Origin: Clostridium sp. AM58-1XD
GTDB lineage: Bacteria > Bacillota > Clostridia > Lachnospirales > Lachnospiraceae
Direction: 5' to 3'
Length of the DNA: 64,000 nucleotides
NCBI RefSeq assembly: GCF_003464085.1
Contig: NZ_QSDR01000005.1
Span: 112,601-176,600 of the forward strand
The position numbers were made by a program, and so were the translations under genes. The notes below the pieces were generated by a model that worked only from the letters and a program-made list of their open reading frames with translations, had not been told where the DNA came from and searched no databases. This document shows positions 57,201-64,000 of the stretch, one piece after another (positions within the stretch are counted from its first letter, which is position 1; each line of letters begins with the position of its first letter).

Positions 57201-57848
57201 ATGAATATAAATACGAAATCCATCCGGGAACAGGTGACGGACATTCTCAGGATGAGAATAATAAATGGAGAACTGAAGCCGGGAGACAGGATATCAGAAC
57301 GGGATATCAGCCGTGAGCTGAGTATCAGCACGACGCCGATCAAAGAGGCGATCAGAGGTTTGGAAACGGCCGGTCTCCTGATTACTCTTCCGAGAAAAGG
57401 GACTATGGTTTCAGAATTCGCAAAGCAGAATCTGGCACAGCAGTCAACGCTGAGGTCGGCGCTGGAAGGCGTTGCAGCGAACCTTGCTGCACAGAACATG
57501 GACAAGGAAGCGTGCGAGAAGCTGAAAAGGTCTCTGGACGAGGTGGAAAAACTGATGGACAGCGATGATATCGAACAGCTGGAAGACTGCAACAGGGACT
57601 TCCATGAAGCAATCACGAAATACAGCAACAACCCTTATCTGATTCAGCTGATTGAAACGCAAAGGAGCTTTAATCAGGGATTTCGCCACGGCGGATTGAG
57701 AGAGAAAAAGGGAAGAAAGCAGTCTCTTGATGAGCACAGGGCGATTTTAGAGGCAATTGAGCGGCAGGACAGCGAGCTGGCAGAGACACTTATGAGGAAC
57801 CATATCCGCCGCTCTGCTGTTTATGTACTGGAGAATATTGAAGCGTAA
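57201..57848 (+). CDS. GntR family transcriptional regulator with FCD domain
   Basis: 215 residues. Winged helix (about 5-72: IREQVTDILRMRIINGELKPGDRISERDISRELSISTTPIKEAIRGLETAGLL) and FCD effector domain with metal-site residues (DFHEAI, HRAI, and HIRRS near the end). It lies directly after TRAP module 2, and FCD proteins often sense small organic acids, so it is a good candidate regulator of that module. Confidence 0.92.
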   Translation: MNINTKSIREQVTDILRMRIINGELKPGDRISERDISRELSISTTPIKEAIRGLETAGLLITLPRKGTMVSEFAKQNLAQQSTLRSALEGVAANLAAQNMDKEACEKLKRSLDEVEKLMDSDDIEQLEDCNRDFHEAITKYSNNPYLIQLIETQRSFNQGFRHGGLREKKGRKQSLDEHRAILEAIERQDSELAETLMRNHIRRSAVYVLENIEA

Positions 57849-57871
57849 CGCACGGCTTGATGGAGGAAGCT

Positions 57872-58423
57872 ATGGATAACGATAAGACGAGATACCGGTT
57901 GGCGTCATCCATTAAAAATCTGATGGCAGAAATGCCGCTGGATAAAATTACGGTAAAAGACATAGTAACAGGATGTGATCTGACCAGACAGACCTTTTAC
58001 CGCAACTTTAAGGACAAGTATGATCTGGTGAACTGGTATTTTGAAAAACTGGTACAGCAGTCTTTTGAGGAAATGGGAGTGAGTCTGACTCTGAGAGAGG
58101 GCCTTACAAAGAAATTCCAGTTCATTCGGGATGAAAGAGTATTTTTTGCATGTGCGTTCGGATCCAATGATTACAATTCGCTTGTTAAATATGACTATGA
58201 ATATATTCTCCGGTTTTACCGGAAAATTTTGACGGAGAAGCTTAAGATGCCGCTGGAGGATGATGTGGAATTTCTTCTGCGGATGTACTGCCAGGGATCG
58301 ATTCAGATGACAGTGGAATGGGTGCGTACAGGGATGAAAAATGAGCCGGAAAAAATGGCGGACCTGCTGATCGAAGCGCTCCCTGAAAAATTAAACAGCC
58401 TTTTATCTTTTCTCAGGAAGTAA
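57872..58423 (+). CDS. TetR/AcrR family transcriptional regulator (DhaS-like)
   Basis: 183 residues from ATG 57872 with GGAGG 5 bases upstream; upstream in-frame TTG/ATG starts are less likely. Helix-turn-helix (about 5-55: LASSIKNLMAEMPLDKITVKDIVTGCDLTRQTFYRNFKDKYDLVNWYFEKL) and a C-terminal domain like that of dihydroxyacetone-kinase regulators. The next gene is a FucO-like dehydrogenase 217 bases downstream, a plausible target. Confidence 0.88.
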   Translation: MDNDKTRYRLASSIKNLMAEMPLDKITVKDIVTGCDLTRQTFYRNFKDKYDLVNWYFEKLVQQSFEEMGVSLTLREGLTKKFQFIRDERVFFACAFGSNDYNSLVKYDYEYILRFYRKILTEKLKMPLEDDVEFLLRMYCQGSIQMTVEWVRTGMKNEPEKMADLLIEALPEKLNSLLSFLRK

Positions 58424-58506
58424 CAGCCTGCCGGGCAGTCAAATTGTGATATCAGTTGTGCAATGTGACAGAAAGGCGGGTTACATATGAAGGGGAATGT
58501 AACATT

Positions 58507-58538
58507 AGTGACACATTCGTTGATGTGTCACTTGTTTT
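58507..58538 (+). terminator. intrinsic terminator after tetR-type gene
   Basis: AGTGACACAT (58507-58516) pairs with ATGTGTCACT (58523-58532), followed by TGTTTTTT. Confidence 0.85.
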
Positions 58539-58640
58539 TTGCCATTCTGATGTGTTAAAGTTTTGTCATGCAAAAAGAGGCGGGACGGAAGCGAAAAAGC
58601 GATCCCCTCATGAAAGAAAAGAAGAAAAGGAGATTTGATT

Positions 58641-59789
58641 ATGAGCAGCAGAATTGTATTAAATGAAACATCCTATCACGGAGCAGGCGCTGTCAGTGAA
58701 ATAGCGGCAGAGGTAAAAACGAGAGGTTTCAAAAAGGCATTTGTATGTTCAGATCCTGATCTGGTAAAGTTTGGCGTAACAGCAAAAGTACTCGCCGTTC
58801 TGGACGGAGCAGGCCTGCCATATGAAGTGTACTCCAATATCAAACCAAACCCGACGATTGAAAATGTACAGACGGGCGTCGCTGCATTTAAGGCATCCGG
58901 AGCAGACTACCTGATTGCAATCGGCGGAGGTTCTTCTATGGATACTGCAAAGGCAGTAGGAATTATTATTGCCAATCCGGAATTTGAAGACGTCAGAAGT
59001 CTGGAAGGTGTTGCGCCGACTAAGAATCCAAGTGTTCCGATTATCGCTGTTCCTACGACAGCAGGTACAGCAGCAGAAGTAACGATCAATTATGTTATTA
59101 CAGATGTAGAAAAGAAGAGGAAATTTGTCTGTGTCGATACTCACGATATTCCGGTAATCGCAGTGATTGATCCTGATATGATGTCATCCATGCCGAAAGG
59201 CCTGACTGCATCCACTGGTATGGACGCTCTGACTCATGCGATCGAAGGTTATATTACAAAGGGCGCATGGGAAATGACGGACATGTTCCATATTAAAGCG
59301 ATTGAGCTTATTGCAAAGCATTTAAGGGGAGCTGTTGAAAACACCAAAGAGGGACGTGAAGGAATGGCTCTCGGTCAGTATGTGGCAGGAATGGGATTCT
59401 CCAATGTAGGTCTGGGAATTGTTCATTCTATGGCGCACTCCCTGGGAGCCGTCTATGATACTCCCCACGGTGTGGCAAACGCAATCCTGCTTCCGACCAT
59501 TATGGAATACAACGCTCCTGCTACAGGAGAAAAATACCGTGAGATCGCCCGTGCTATGGGTGTGCAGGGCGTAGATGACATGACCCAGGAGGAATACAGA
59601 AAGGCTGCTGTAGAGGCGGTTAAGAAGCTTTCTCAGGATGTAGGAATTCCGGCTGATTTAAAAGCGATTGTAAAGGAAGAGGACGTTCCGTTCCTGTCAG
59701 AATCGGCCTTCGCAGATGCATGCTGTCCAGGCAATCCAAGAGATACAAGCGCAGAAGAAATCGCAGCGCTTTATCGGTCTCTGATGTGA
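58641..59789 (+). CDS. fucO: lactaldehyde reductase / 1,2-propanediol oxidoreductase, iron-containing alcohol dehydrogenase
   Basis: Group III iron-dependent alcohol dehydrogenase, 382 residues from ATG 58641, the length of FucO (AAGGAGAT 6 bases upstream). Cofactor-binding IGGGSSMDTAKAVG near residue 95, and the iron ligands in TGMDALTHAIEGY, HSMAHSLGA and DTPHGVANA. Reduces L-lactaldehyde to 1,2-propanediol in fucose or rhamnose fermentation, though other aldehydes are possible. No fucose genes are adjacent, so the symbol is based on similarity alone. Confidence 0.85.
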   Translation: MSSRIVLNETSYHGAGAVSEIAAEVKTRGFKKAFVCSDPDLVKFGVTAKVLAVLDGAGLPYEVYSNIKPNPTIENVQTGVAAFKASGADYLIAIGGGSSMDTAKAVGIIIANPEFEDVRSLEGVAPTKNPSVPIIAVPTTAGTAAEVTINYVITDVEKKRKFVCVDTHDIPVIAVIDPDMMSSMPKGLTASTGMDALTHAIEGYITKGAWEMTDMFHIKAIELIAKHLRGAVENTKEGREGMALGQYVAGMGFSNVGLGIVHSMAHSLGAVYDTPHGVANAILLPTIMEYNAPATGEKYREIARAMGVQGVDDMTQEEYRKAAVEAVKKLSQDVGIPADLKAIVKEEDVPFLSESAFADACCPGNPRDTSAEEIAALYRSLM

Positions 59790-59840
59790 GATTGATTGGC
59801 TTAAAACCTGCACAGACAGGGCGAATTTGTCTTTTATGAG

Positions 59841-59869
59841 TTGACACCGGCGGTTATGTGTGATAAATT
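59841..59869 (+). promoter_or_regulatory. promoter of leuS T-box transcript
   Basis: TTGACA 59841-59846, 17-base spacer, TAAATT 59864-59869. Confidence 0.7.
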
Positions 59870-59875
59870 AGACCT

Positions 59876-60192
59876 CAGTACAAATACTGAGACAGGGAGT
59901 AGTAAGCCGTGGGAATCATACAGAGAGCTGCCGGGAGGTGGAAGGCAGATGAGGAAAACAGCCGAACTGGCCCTTGAGTAGCCATCTGAAAGGCAAGCGT
60001 TTTGTCTGCCCAGTACGGACAGCCGGAACGAAATGAAGCCGCAGTAGGAGAGGCCGGAACCCGCCGTTATCGGGAACGGATTGAAACATCCGAATGAGAG
60101 CATACAATTGTATGAAATAGAGTGGTACCGCGTAAGTTATAAAGCCTTGCGTCTCTATGGAAGAAATTTCTGTAGAGATGCCGGGCTTTTTA
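59876..60192 (+). promoter_or_regulatory. T-box leader, tRNA-Leu specific, upstream of leuS
   Basis: Stem I elements GGGAGTAGTAA, AGAGAGCTGCC and GGTGGAAGGC; specifier region GAA-CTG-GCCCTTGAG (CTG at 59967-59969); T-box GAGTGGTACCGCG at 60120-60132; terminator 60143-60192 with arms AGCC..TCTCTA and TAGAGA..GGCT and a T-run. TGGT fits an A discriminator, as in tRNA-Leu. Uncharged leucyl-tRNA should favour readthrough into leuS. Confidence 0.9.
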
Positions 60193-60305
60193 TTCTTGCA
60201 CAGGAAAATAATCCTGAGCTGGAACAATACTCCGCTTGGGAACGTGCTCTTTGCGGAAAAGAGAAAGACGTGTGTGTTTTGCACCGAATGAAGGAGGAAA
60301 AAATC

Positions 60306-62716
60306 ATGGCACAGTACAATCACACAGCCATTGAGAAGAAGTGGCGTGAGAACTGGGCAAAGGACCCGATTAATGTAAACGACGGAAAGAAAGAGAAGTA
60401 TTACTGTCTGGATATGTTCCCATATCCGTCAGGAAGCGGCCTTCACGTAGGACATTGGAGAGGCTACGTTATTTCCGATGTATGGAGCCGTTATCAGCTT
60501 TTAAAGGGAAAATATGTCATCCATCCAATGGGGTGGGATGCGTTTGGCCTTCCTGCTGAGAACTATGCGATTAAAATGGGTGTTCACCCGGCAATATCAA
60601 CTGCGGAAAATGTAAGAAATATTAAGAGACAGATCAATGAAATCGCTTCGATTTACGACTGGGATATGGAAGTCAATACGACGGATCCGGCTTTTTACAA
60701 GTGGACCCAGTGGATATTTGTGCAGATGTTTAAAAAAGGCCTCGCATATGAGAAGGAATTCCCGATTAACTGGTGTCCTTCCTGTAAGACCGGCCTTGCA
60801 AATGAAGAAGTTGTAAACGGCTGCTGTGAGCGCTGCGGAACGACGGTTACGAAGAAAAATCTCCGCCAGTGGATGTTAAAGATCACTGCATATGCGGACC
60901 GCCTGCTGGATGATCTGGATAAACTGGACTGGCCTGAGAAGGTTAAAAAGATGCAGACCGAATGGATCGGAAAATCTTACGGTGCGGAAGTTGATTTCCC
61001 GGTTGAGGGAAGAGATGAGAAGATTACTGTTTATACCACAAGGCCGGATACTCTTCACGGTGCGACCTCATGGTTCTGGCTCCGGAGCATGCACTGGCCA
61101 AGAGCCTTTCTACAGATGAGACGAGAGAAGCAGTAGAGCAGTATATTTTCGACGCTTCCATGAAGTCTAACGTAGACCGTCTGCAGGACAAGGAAAAAAC
61201 AGGCGTGTTTACAGGTACCTACGCAGTTAACCCATTAAACGGTGCAAAGGTTCCGATCTGGCTGTCCGATTATGTTCTGGCTGATTACGGTACAGGAGCG
61301 ATTATGTGTGTGCCGGCCCATGACGACAGAGACTTCGAATTTGCAAAGAAATTTGACATTCCGATTATCCAGGTTATTGCCAAGGACGGCATGGAAATCG
61401 AAGATATGACAGAAGCTTATACAGAAGCCAGCGGAACTATGATCAATTCTGGTGAATGGAATGGAATGGAATCGGCAGTTCTGAAAAAAGAGGCGCCGAT
61501 TATTATCGAAAAGATGGGAATCGGGCATAAAACTGTAAACTACAAGCTCCGTGACTGGGTATTTTCCCGTCAGCGTTACTGGGGCGAACCAATCCCGATC
61601 ATTCACTGCCCGCACTGTGGAAATGTTCCTGTGCCGGAAGACCAGCTTCCGTTAAAGCTGCCGGAGGTAGAGAGCTACCAGCCGACAGGTACGGGAGAAT
61701 CACCTTTAGCTGCGATTGACGAGTGGGTAAACACCACCTGCCCAGTCTGCGGAGCACCGGCTAAGAGAGAGACGAACACAATGCCCCAATGGGCCGGTTC
61801 TTCCTGGTATTTCCTCCGTTATGTAGACAGCAAAAATGACAAGGAACTGGTATCGAGAGAAAAGGCGGATAAATATCTTCCTGTTGACATGTATATCGGC
61901 GGAGTAGAGCATGCGGTGCTTCATCTTCTGTATTCACGTTTCTATACGAAGTTTCTCTGCGATATCGGAGCAATCGACTTTGACGAGCCGTTTAAGAAGC
62001 TGTTCAACCAGGGTATGATCACAGGAAAGAACGGCATCAAGATGAGCAAGTCGAAAGGAAATGTGGTATCTCCTGATGATCTGGTACGTGATTACGGTTG
62101 TGACTCATTAAGGCTGTACGAACTGTTCGTTGGTCCGCCTGAACTGGATGCAGAGTGGGATGACAGGGGAATCGACGGCGTGTCCCGCTTCTTAAAACGT
62201 TTCTATAACCTGGTTATGGAAAGCAGGGACAAGGATATCAAAGAGACTAAGGAAATGGTTAAGATCCGCCATAAACTGGTCTTCGACATTGAACAGAGAT
62301 TTGAACAGTTCAGCTTGAATACGGTTGTATCTGGTTTCATGGAATACAACAATAAGCTGATTGATCTGGCTAAAAAAGAAGGCGGCATCGATAGGGAGAC
62401 TTTAAAGACATTTGTAGTTCTTCTGGCGCCATTTGCACCTCATCTTGGCGAAGAGCTTTGGAGAGAACTGGGCGGAACAGATAGCGTATTCCACGCATCC
62501 TGGCCGGAGTGTGACAAAGAGGCAATGAAAGATGACGAGATCGAAATAGCAGTGCAGGTGAACGGAAAGACGAGGGCAGTTGTGAACCTTCCGGCCGATG
62601 TGTCCAAAGAGGATGCGATTGCCGCAGGAAAAGAGGCTGCAAAAGACAAGATCACAGGAAATGTTGTAAAAGAGATTTACGTACCTGGTAAGATCATTAA
62701 TCTTGTCTGCAAGTAA
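60306..62716 (+). CDS. leuS: leucyl-tRNA synthetase, frameshifted
   Basis: Class I aminoacyl-tRNA synthetase. [13 protein letters not shown] (HIGH motif, about 38-50), zinc cysteines CPSCKTG and CCERCG, editing domain [11 protein letters not shown], a second CPHCGN cluster, and KMSKSKGN. The first frame ends at 61136; the second, open by 61070, begins [13 protein letters not shown]. Restoring one T or C at 61066-61068 gives [13 protein letters not shown] (or L for F) and 803 residues, the normal length. Since the enzyme is essential, the break is most likely a sequence error. ATG 60306 is chosen over upstream frame in the T-box. Confidence 0.93.
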
Positions 62717-62815
62717 AATGGCTTAGTCAGGTCAAGATGAATTCCGCCTGTTCTTTAAGAAGCTATGGGTTTGTTCGCCTTGGGCGGAGAAGACGTACGA
62801 GGGGAGGGGCACATA

Positions 62816-63376
62816 GTGAGTGACATAATGGAATTTGAAAACAGAAAAGAATTCAGGCAATGGCTTTCGGACCATTGCCTGTCAAATGCTGGCGTTTGGC
62901 TGCTGTTTGGAAAAGCGGGCGGGCCGAAAACAATAAAGGCAAGCGAAGCGCTTGAAGAAGCCCTCTGCTTTGGCTGGATTGACGGACAGATGCAAAGCAT
63001 TGATGACAAAACTTACAAGAAATATTTTTCTTTACGCAGGGAGAATAGTAAGTGGTCGGAGAAGAACAAGGCACTGGTTAAAAGCCTTGAAGAACAAGGA
63101 CTTATGACCGATTTTGGCAGGAAGAAAATAGAGGACGCCAGGAAAAACGGACAATGGGATGCCCCTAAATCCCCGACGGTGACAGAAGAACAGATAGCCT
63201 TTTTATCTGGTTTACTAAAAGTATACGAGCCCGCTTATGAAAATTTTCAGGCGATGTCTTTATCAGTAAAGAAAACCTACACGCGGGCATATTTTGACGC
63301 AAAGACAGATGCCGGGCGGGAAAAGCGAATCTCATGGATGGTGGATAGGCTCAACAGAAAACTAAAACCGATGTAA
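62816..63376 (+). CDS. YdeI/OmpD-associated family protein (bacteriocin-protection-like)
   Basis: 186 residues from GTG 62816, with GGGGAGGGG about 6 bases upstream; an upstream in-frame ATG (62765) adds 17 atypical residues. Recognised from WLLFGKAGGPKTIKASEALEEALCFGWIDGQMQSIDDKTYKKYFSLRRENSKWSEKNKALV and the C-terminal KRISWMVDRLNRKLKP. Function is poorly defined; relatives are linked to peptide or bacteriocin tolerance. It lies near the start of a less typical, repeat-bearing end region. Confidence 0.85.
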   Translation: MSDIMEFENRKEFRQWLSDHCLSNAGVWLLFGKAGGPKTIKASEALEEALCFGWIDGQMQSIDDKTYKKYFSLRRENSKWSEKNKALVKSLEEQGLMTDFGRKKIEDARKNGQWDAPKSPTVTEEQIAFLSGLLKVYEPAYENFQAMSLSVKKTYTRAYFDAKTDAGREKRISWMVDRLNRKLKPM

Positions 63377-63382
63377 TCCTAT

Positions 63383-63418
63383 GTACGCCTTCTCATTAAA
63401 AGGCGTACTTCCTCTTTA
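63383..63418 (+). terminator. hairpin after the YdeI-family gene
   Basis: GTACGCCTT (63383-63391) pairs perfectly with AAGGCGTAC (63400-63408), followed by TTCCTCTTT. Confidence 0.6.
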
Positions 63419-63432
63419 GGCGTTCCTAATGC

Positions 63433-63555
63433 AGGGTGTTGCAAAAAGAAAAACAGAGCTGCCGCCGATAACAGATGCAGCGACTTGGCTATCGCCAGGA
63501 ACGGAATCTTGTATCGGTGGCACAGCTGATTTGAATTTTGCAATACCCTTTTTTC
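63433..63555. repeat. large imperfect inverted repeat, about 120 bases
   Basis: Outer arms AGGGTGTTGCAAA (63433-63445) and TTTGCAATACCCT (63537-63549) differ at one pair; inner arms around CTGCCGCCGATA (to about 63470) and TATCGGTGGCACAG (63512-63525) continue the stem. A T6 run follows on the plus strand. A 62-codon minus-strand frame (63604-63416) covers it without recognisable homology. It looks like a small mobile-element end, a nonautonomous element or a long transcript-terminating RNA fold. Confidence 0.45.
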
Positions 63556-63939
63556 GCCTCTGCAAAAACCTGTAAAATCTGCTTAGTGTGAGCTTCGCCC
63601 CCAACCTCCAGCCAAGGGCCTCTGCGCGGCCTTTACAGATGTTCCGCAGCGGAGCGGCTGCGCGCTTTTGCGGGCGCAGATAGACGGAATAAAAAACCTC
63701 CTATTTATTGTTTAGAGGATGCTCAGGAAAGTAAATTCAGACACGCCCTCGGCTCCAGCTTCTGTTCATGCGCGGACGAGAAACTGCTCCATATGAAGAC
63801 GAGGGAAATGAGTTTGTCTTTTCTACTGCATCCTCTGTTTTTGTCCGATATAACTCTTTTTCTGCCGACAAGTTTTCAGGTTTAAAAATCAGACTGAAAA
63901 TCGTAAGAAATCCTCCATTTACGCCATCAGGAAAAAGAT
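63556..63939. other. intergenic region at the window end
   Basis: About 380 bases without a convincing gene on either strand. It has GC-rich patches (around 63600-63680) unlike the neighbouring genes. I see no transposase or integrase. Confidence 0.4.
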
Positions 63940-63970
63940 GGTATAATGACCGCAGAGCGGACATTATACC
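63940..63970. repeat. palindrome with two TATAAT boxes
   Basis: GGTATAATGACCGC (63940-63953) and GCGGACATTATACC (63957-63970) are inverted copies with one mismatch around AGA. Each arm contains TATAAT on one strand, so it may be an operator, a divergent promoter or an element terminus. Confidence 0.5.
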
Positions 63971-64000
63971 TGCGCATACCGGTTTTTGGGCGCGTGCCGC

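Noticed and set aside
60081..60305. Upstream extension of leuS in the same frame
   Set aside because: It overlaps the T-box and its terminator; homology starts at the ATG at 60306.
6989..61068. Programmed ribosomal frameshifting as the explanation for the broken frames
   Set aside because: Thirteen sites in unrelated families lack shared slippery heptamers and downstream pseudoknots; the simple common factor is a lost C or T in a run.
63416..63604. 62-codon minus-strand frame over the large inverted repeat
   Set aside because: No convincing ribosome site, and the coding stretch coincides with the stem arms; listed only as a repeat.
1..64000. CRISPR arrays, rRNA and tRNA genes, complete insertion sequences, prophage genes
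   Set aside because: I looked for regular spaced repeats, tRNA T-loop signatures, and transposase or phage proteins and saw none that could be supported.

Overview
The window reads like a chromosome segment of a low-to-mid GC anaerobic Firmicute, most likely a Lachnospiraceae (Clostridium cluster XIVa) gut bacterium. Signs of this are Gram-positive ribosome-binding sites, tRNA-sensing T-box leaders, Rex, a YaaH-like LysM/GH18 protein, lipoprotein-type solute-binding proteins, PAS-hybrid kinases and paired TAXI-TRAP transporters. The family assignment is inference from gene content; no rRNA or tRNA gene is present to confirm it.

Layout. 1-6.3 kb: an ABC-F ATPase cut by the window edge (minus strand), then rex-acpS-nnr, alr and a MazF-type RNase. 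6.5-11.4 kb: CNNM/CBS membrane protein, YebC, a cytosolic M28 peptidase and a GNAT acetyltransferase. 11.4-13.4 kb: eda and kdgK (end of 2-keto-3-deoxygluconate catabolism), separated by a tandemly duplicated structured element with a compensatory base-pair change. 13.4-18.9 kb: azlCD, an MFS drug-efflux-like gene behind a 12-codon leader peptide, a split chromate transporter and an ECF sigma/anti-sigma pair. 19-26.2 kb: two paralogous TrpXYZ-type ABC importers pointing at each other around mntP; the minus-strand copy has a T-box leader whose TGG specifier and TGGC box both fit tRNA-Trp. 26.3-28.9 kb: class A penicillin-binding protein. 29.1-34.1 kb: an APC permease, NAD epimerase, creatininase-family and DUF2848 cluster of unknown substrate, with a GntR/UTRA regulator whose likely operator is in both promoters. 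34.1-37.6 kb: aroF-tyrA-aroA (minus). 37.8-46.2 kb: EF-G-like GTPase, soluble hybrid kinase, MATE exporter, LysM-GH18 protein, AraC regulator. 46.4-58.4 kb: two parallel modules, each a FAD oxidoreductase, a TAXI binding protein and a fused TRAP permease, separated by a CPBP protease and followed by GntR/FCD and TetR regulators. 58.6-63.4 kb: fucO-like alcohol dehydrogenase, T-box-controlled leuS and a YdeI-family gene. The last 600 bases hold large inverted repeats and no convincing gene.

A striking technical feature: eleven genes, including essential leuS, are broken by thirteen single-base losses, each repairable by adding one C or T to a short plus-strand C/T run. I treat these as probable sequence errors and annotate each gene as one locus.

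The best candidates for undescribed biology are the GntR-controlled permease/epimerase/creatininase/DUF2848 cluster, the doubled FAD-oxidoreductase/TAXI-TRAP modules, the covarying tandem element between eda and kdgK, and the leader-peptide attenuator ahead of the MFS gene.
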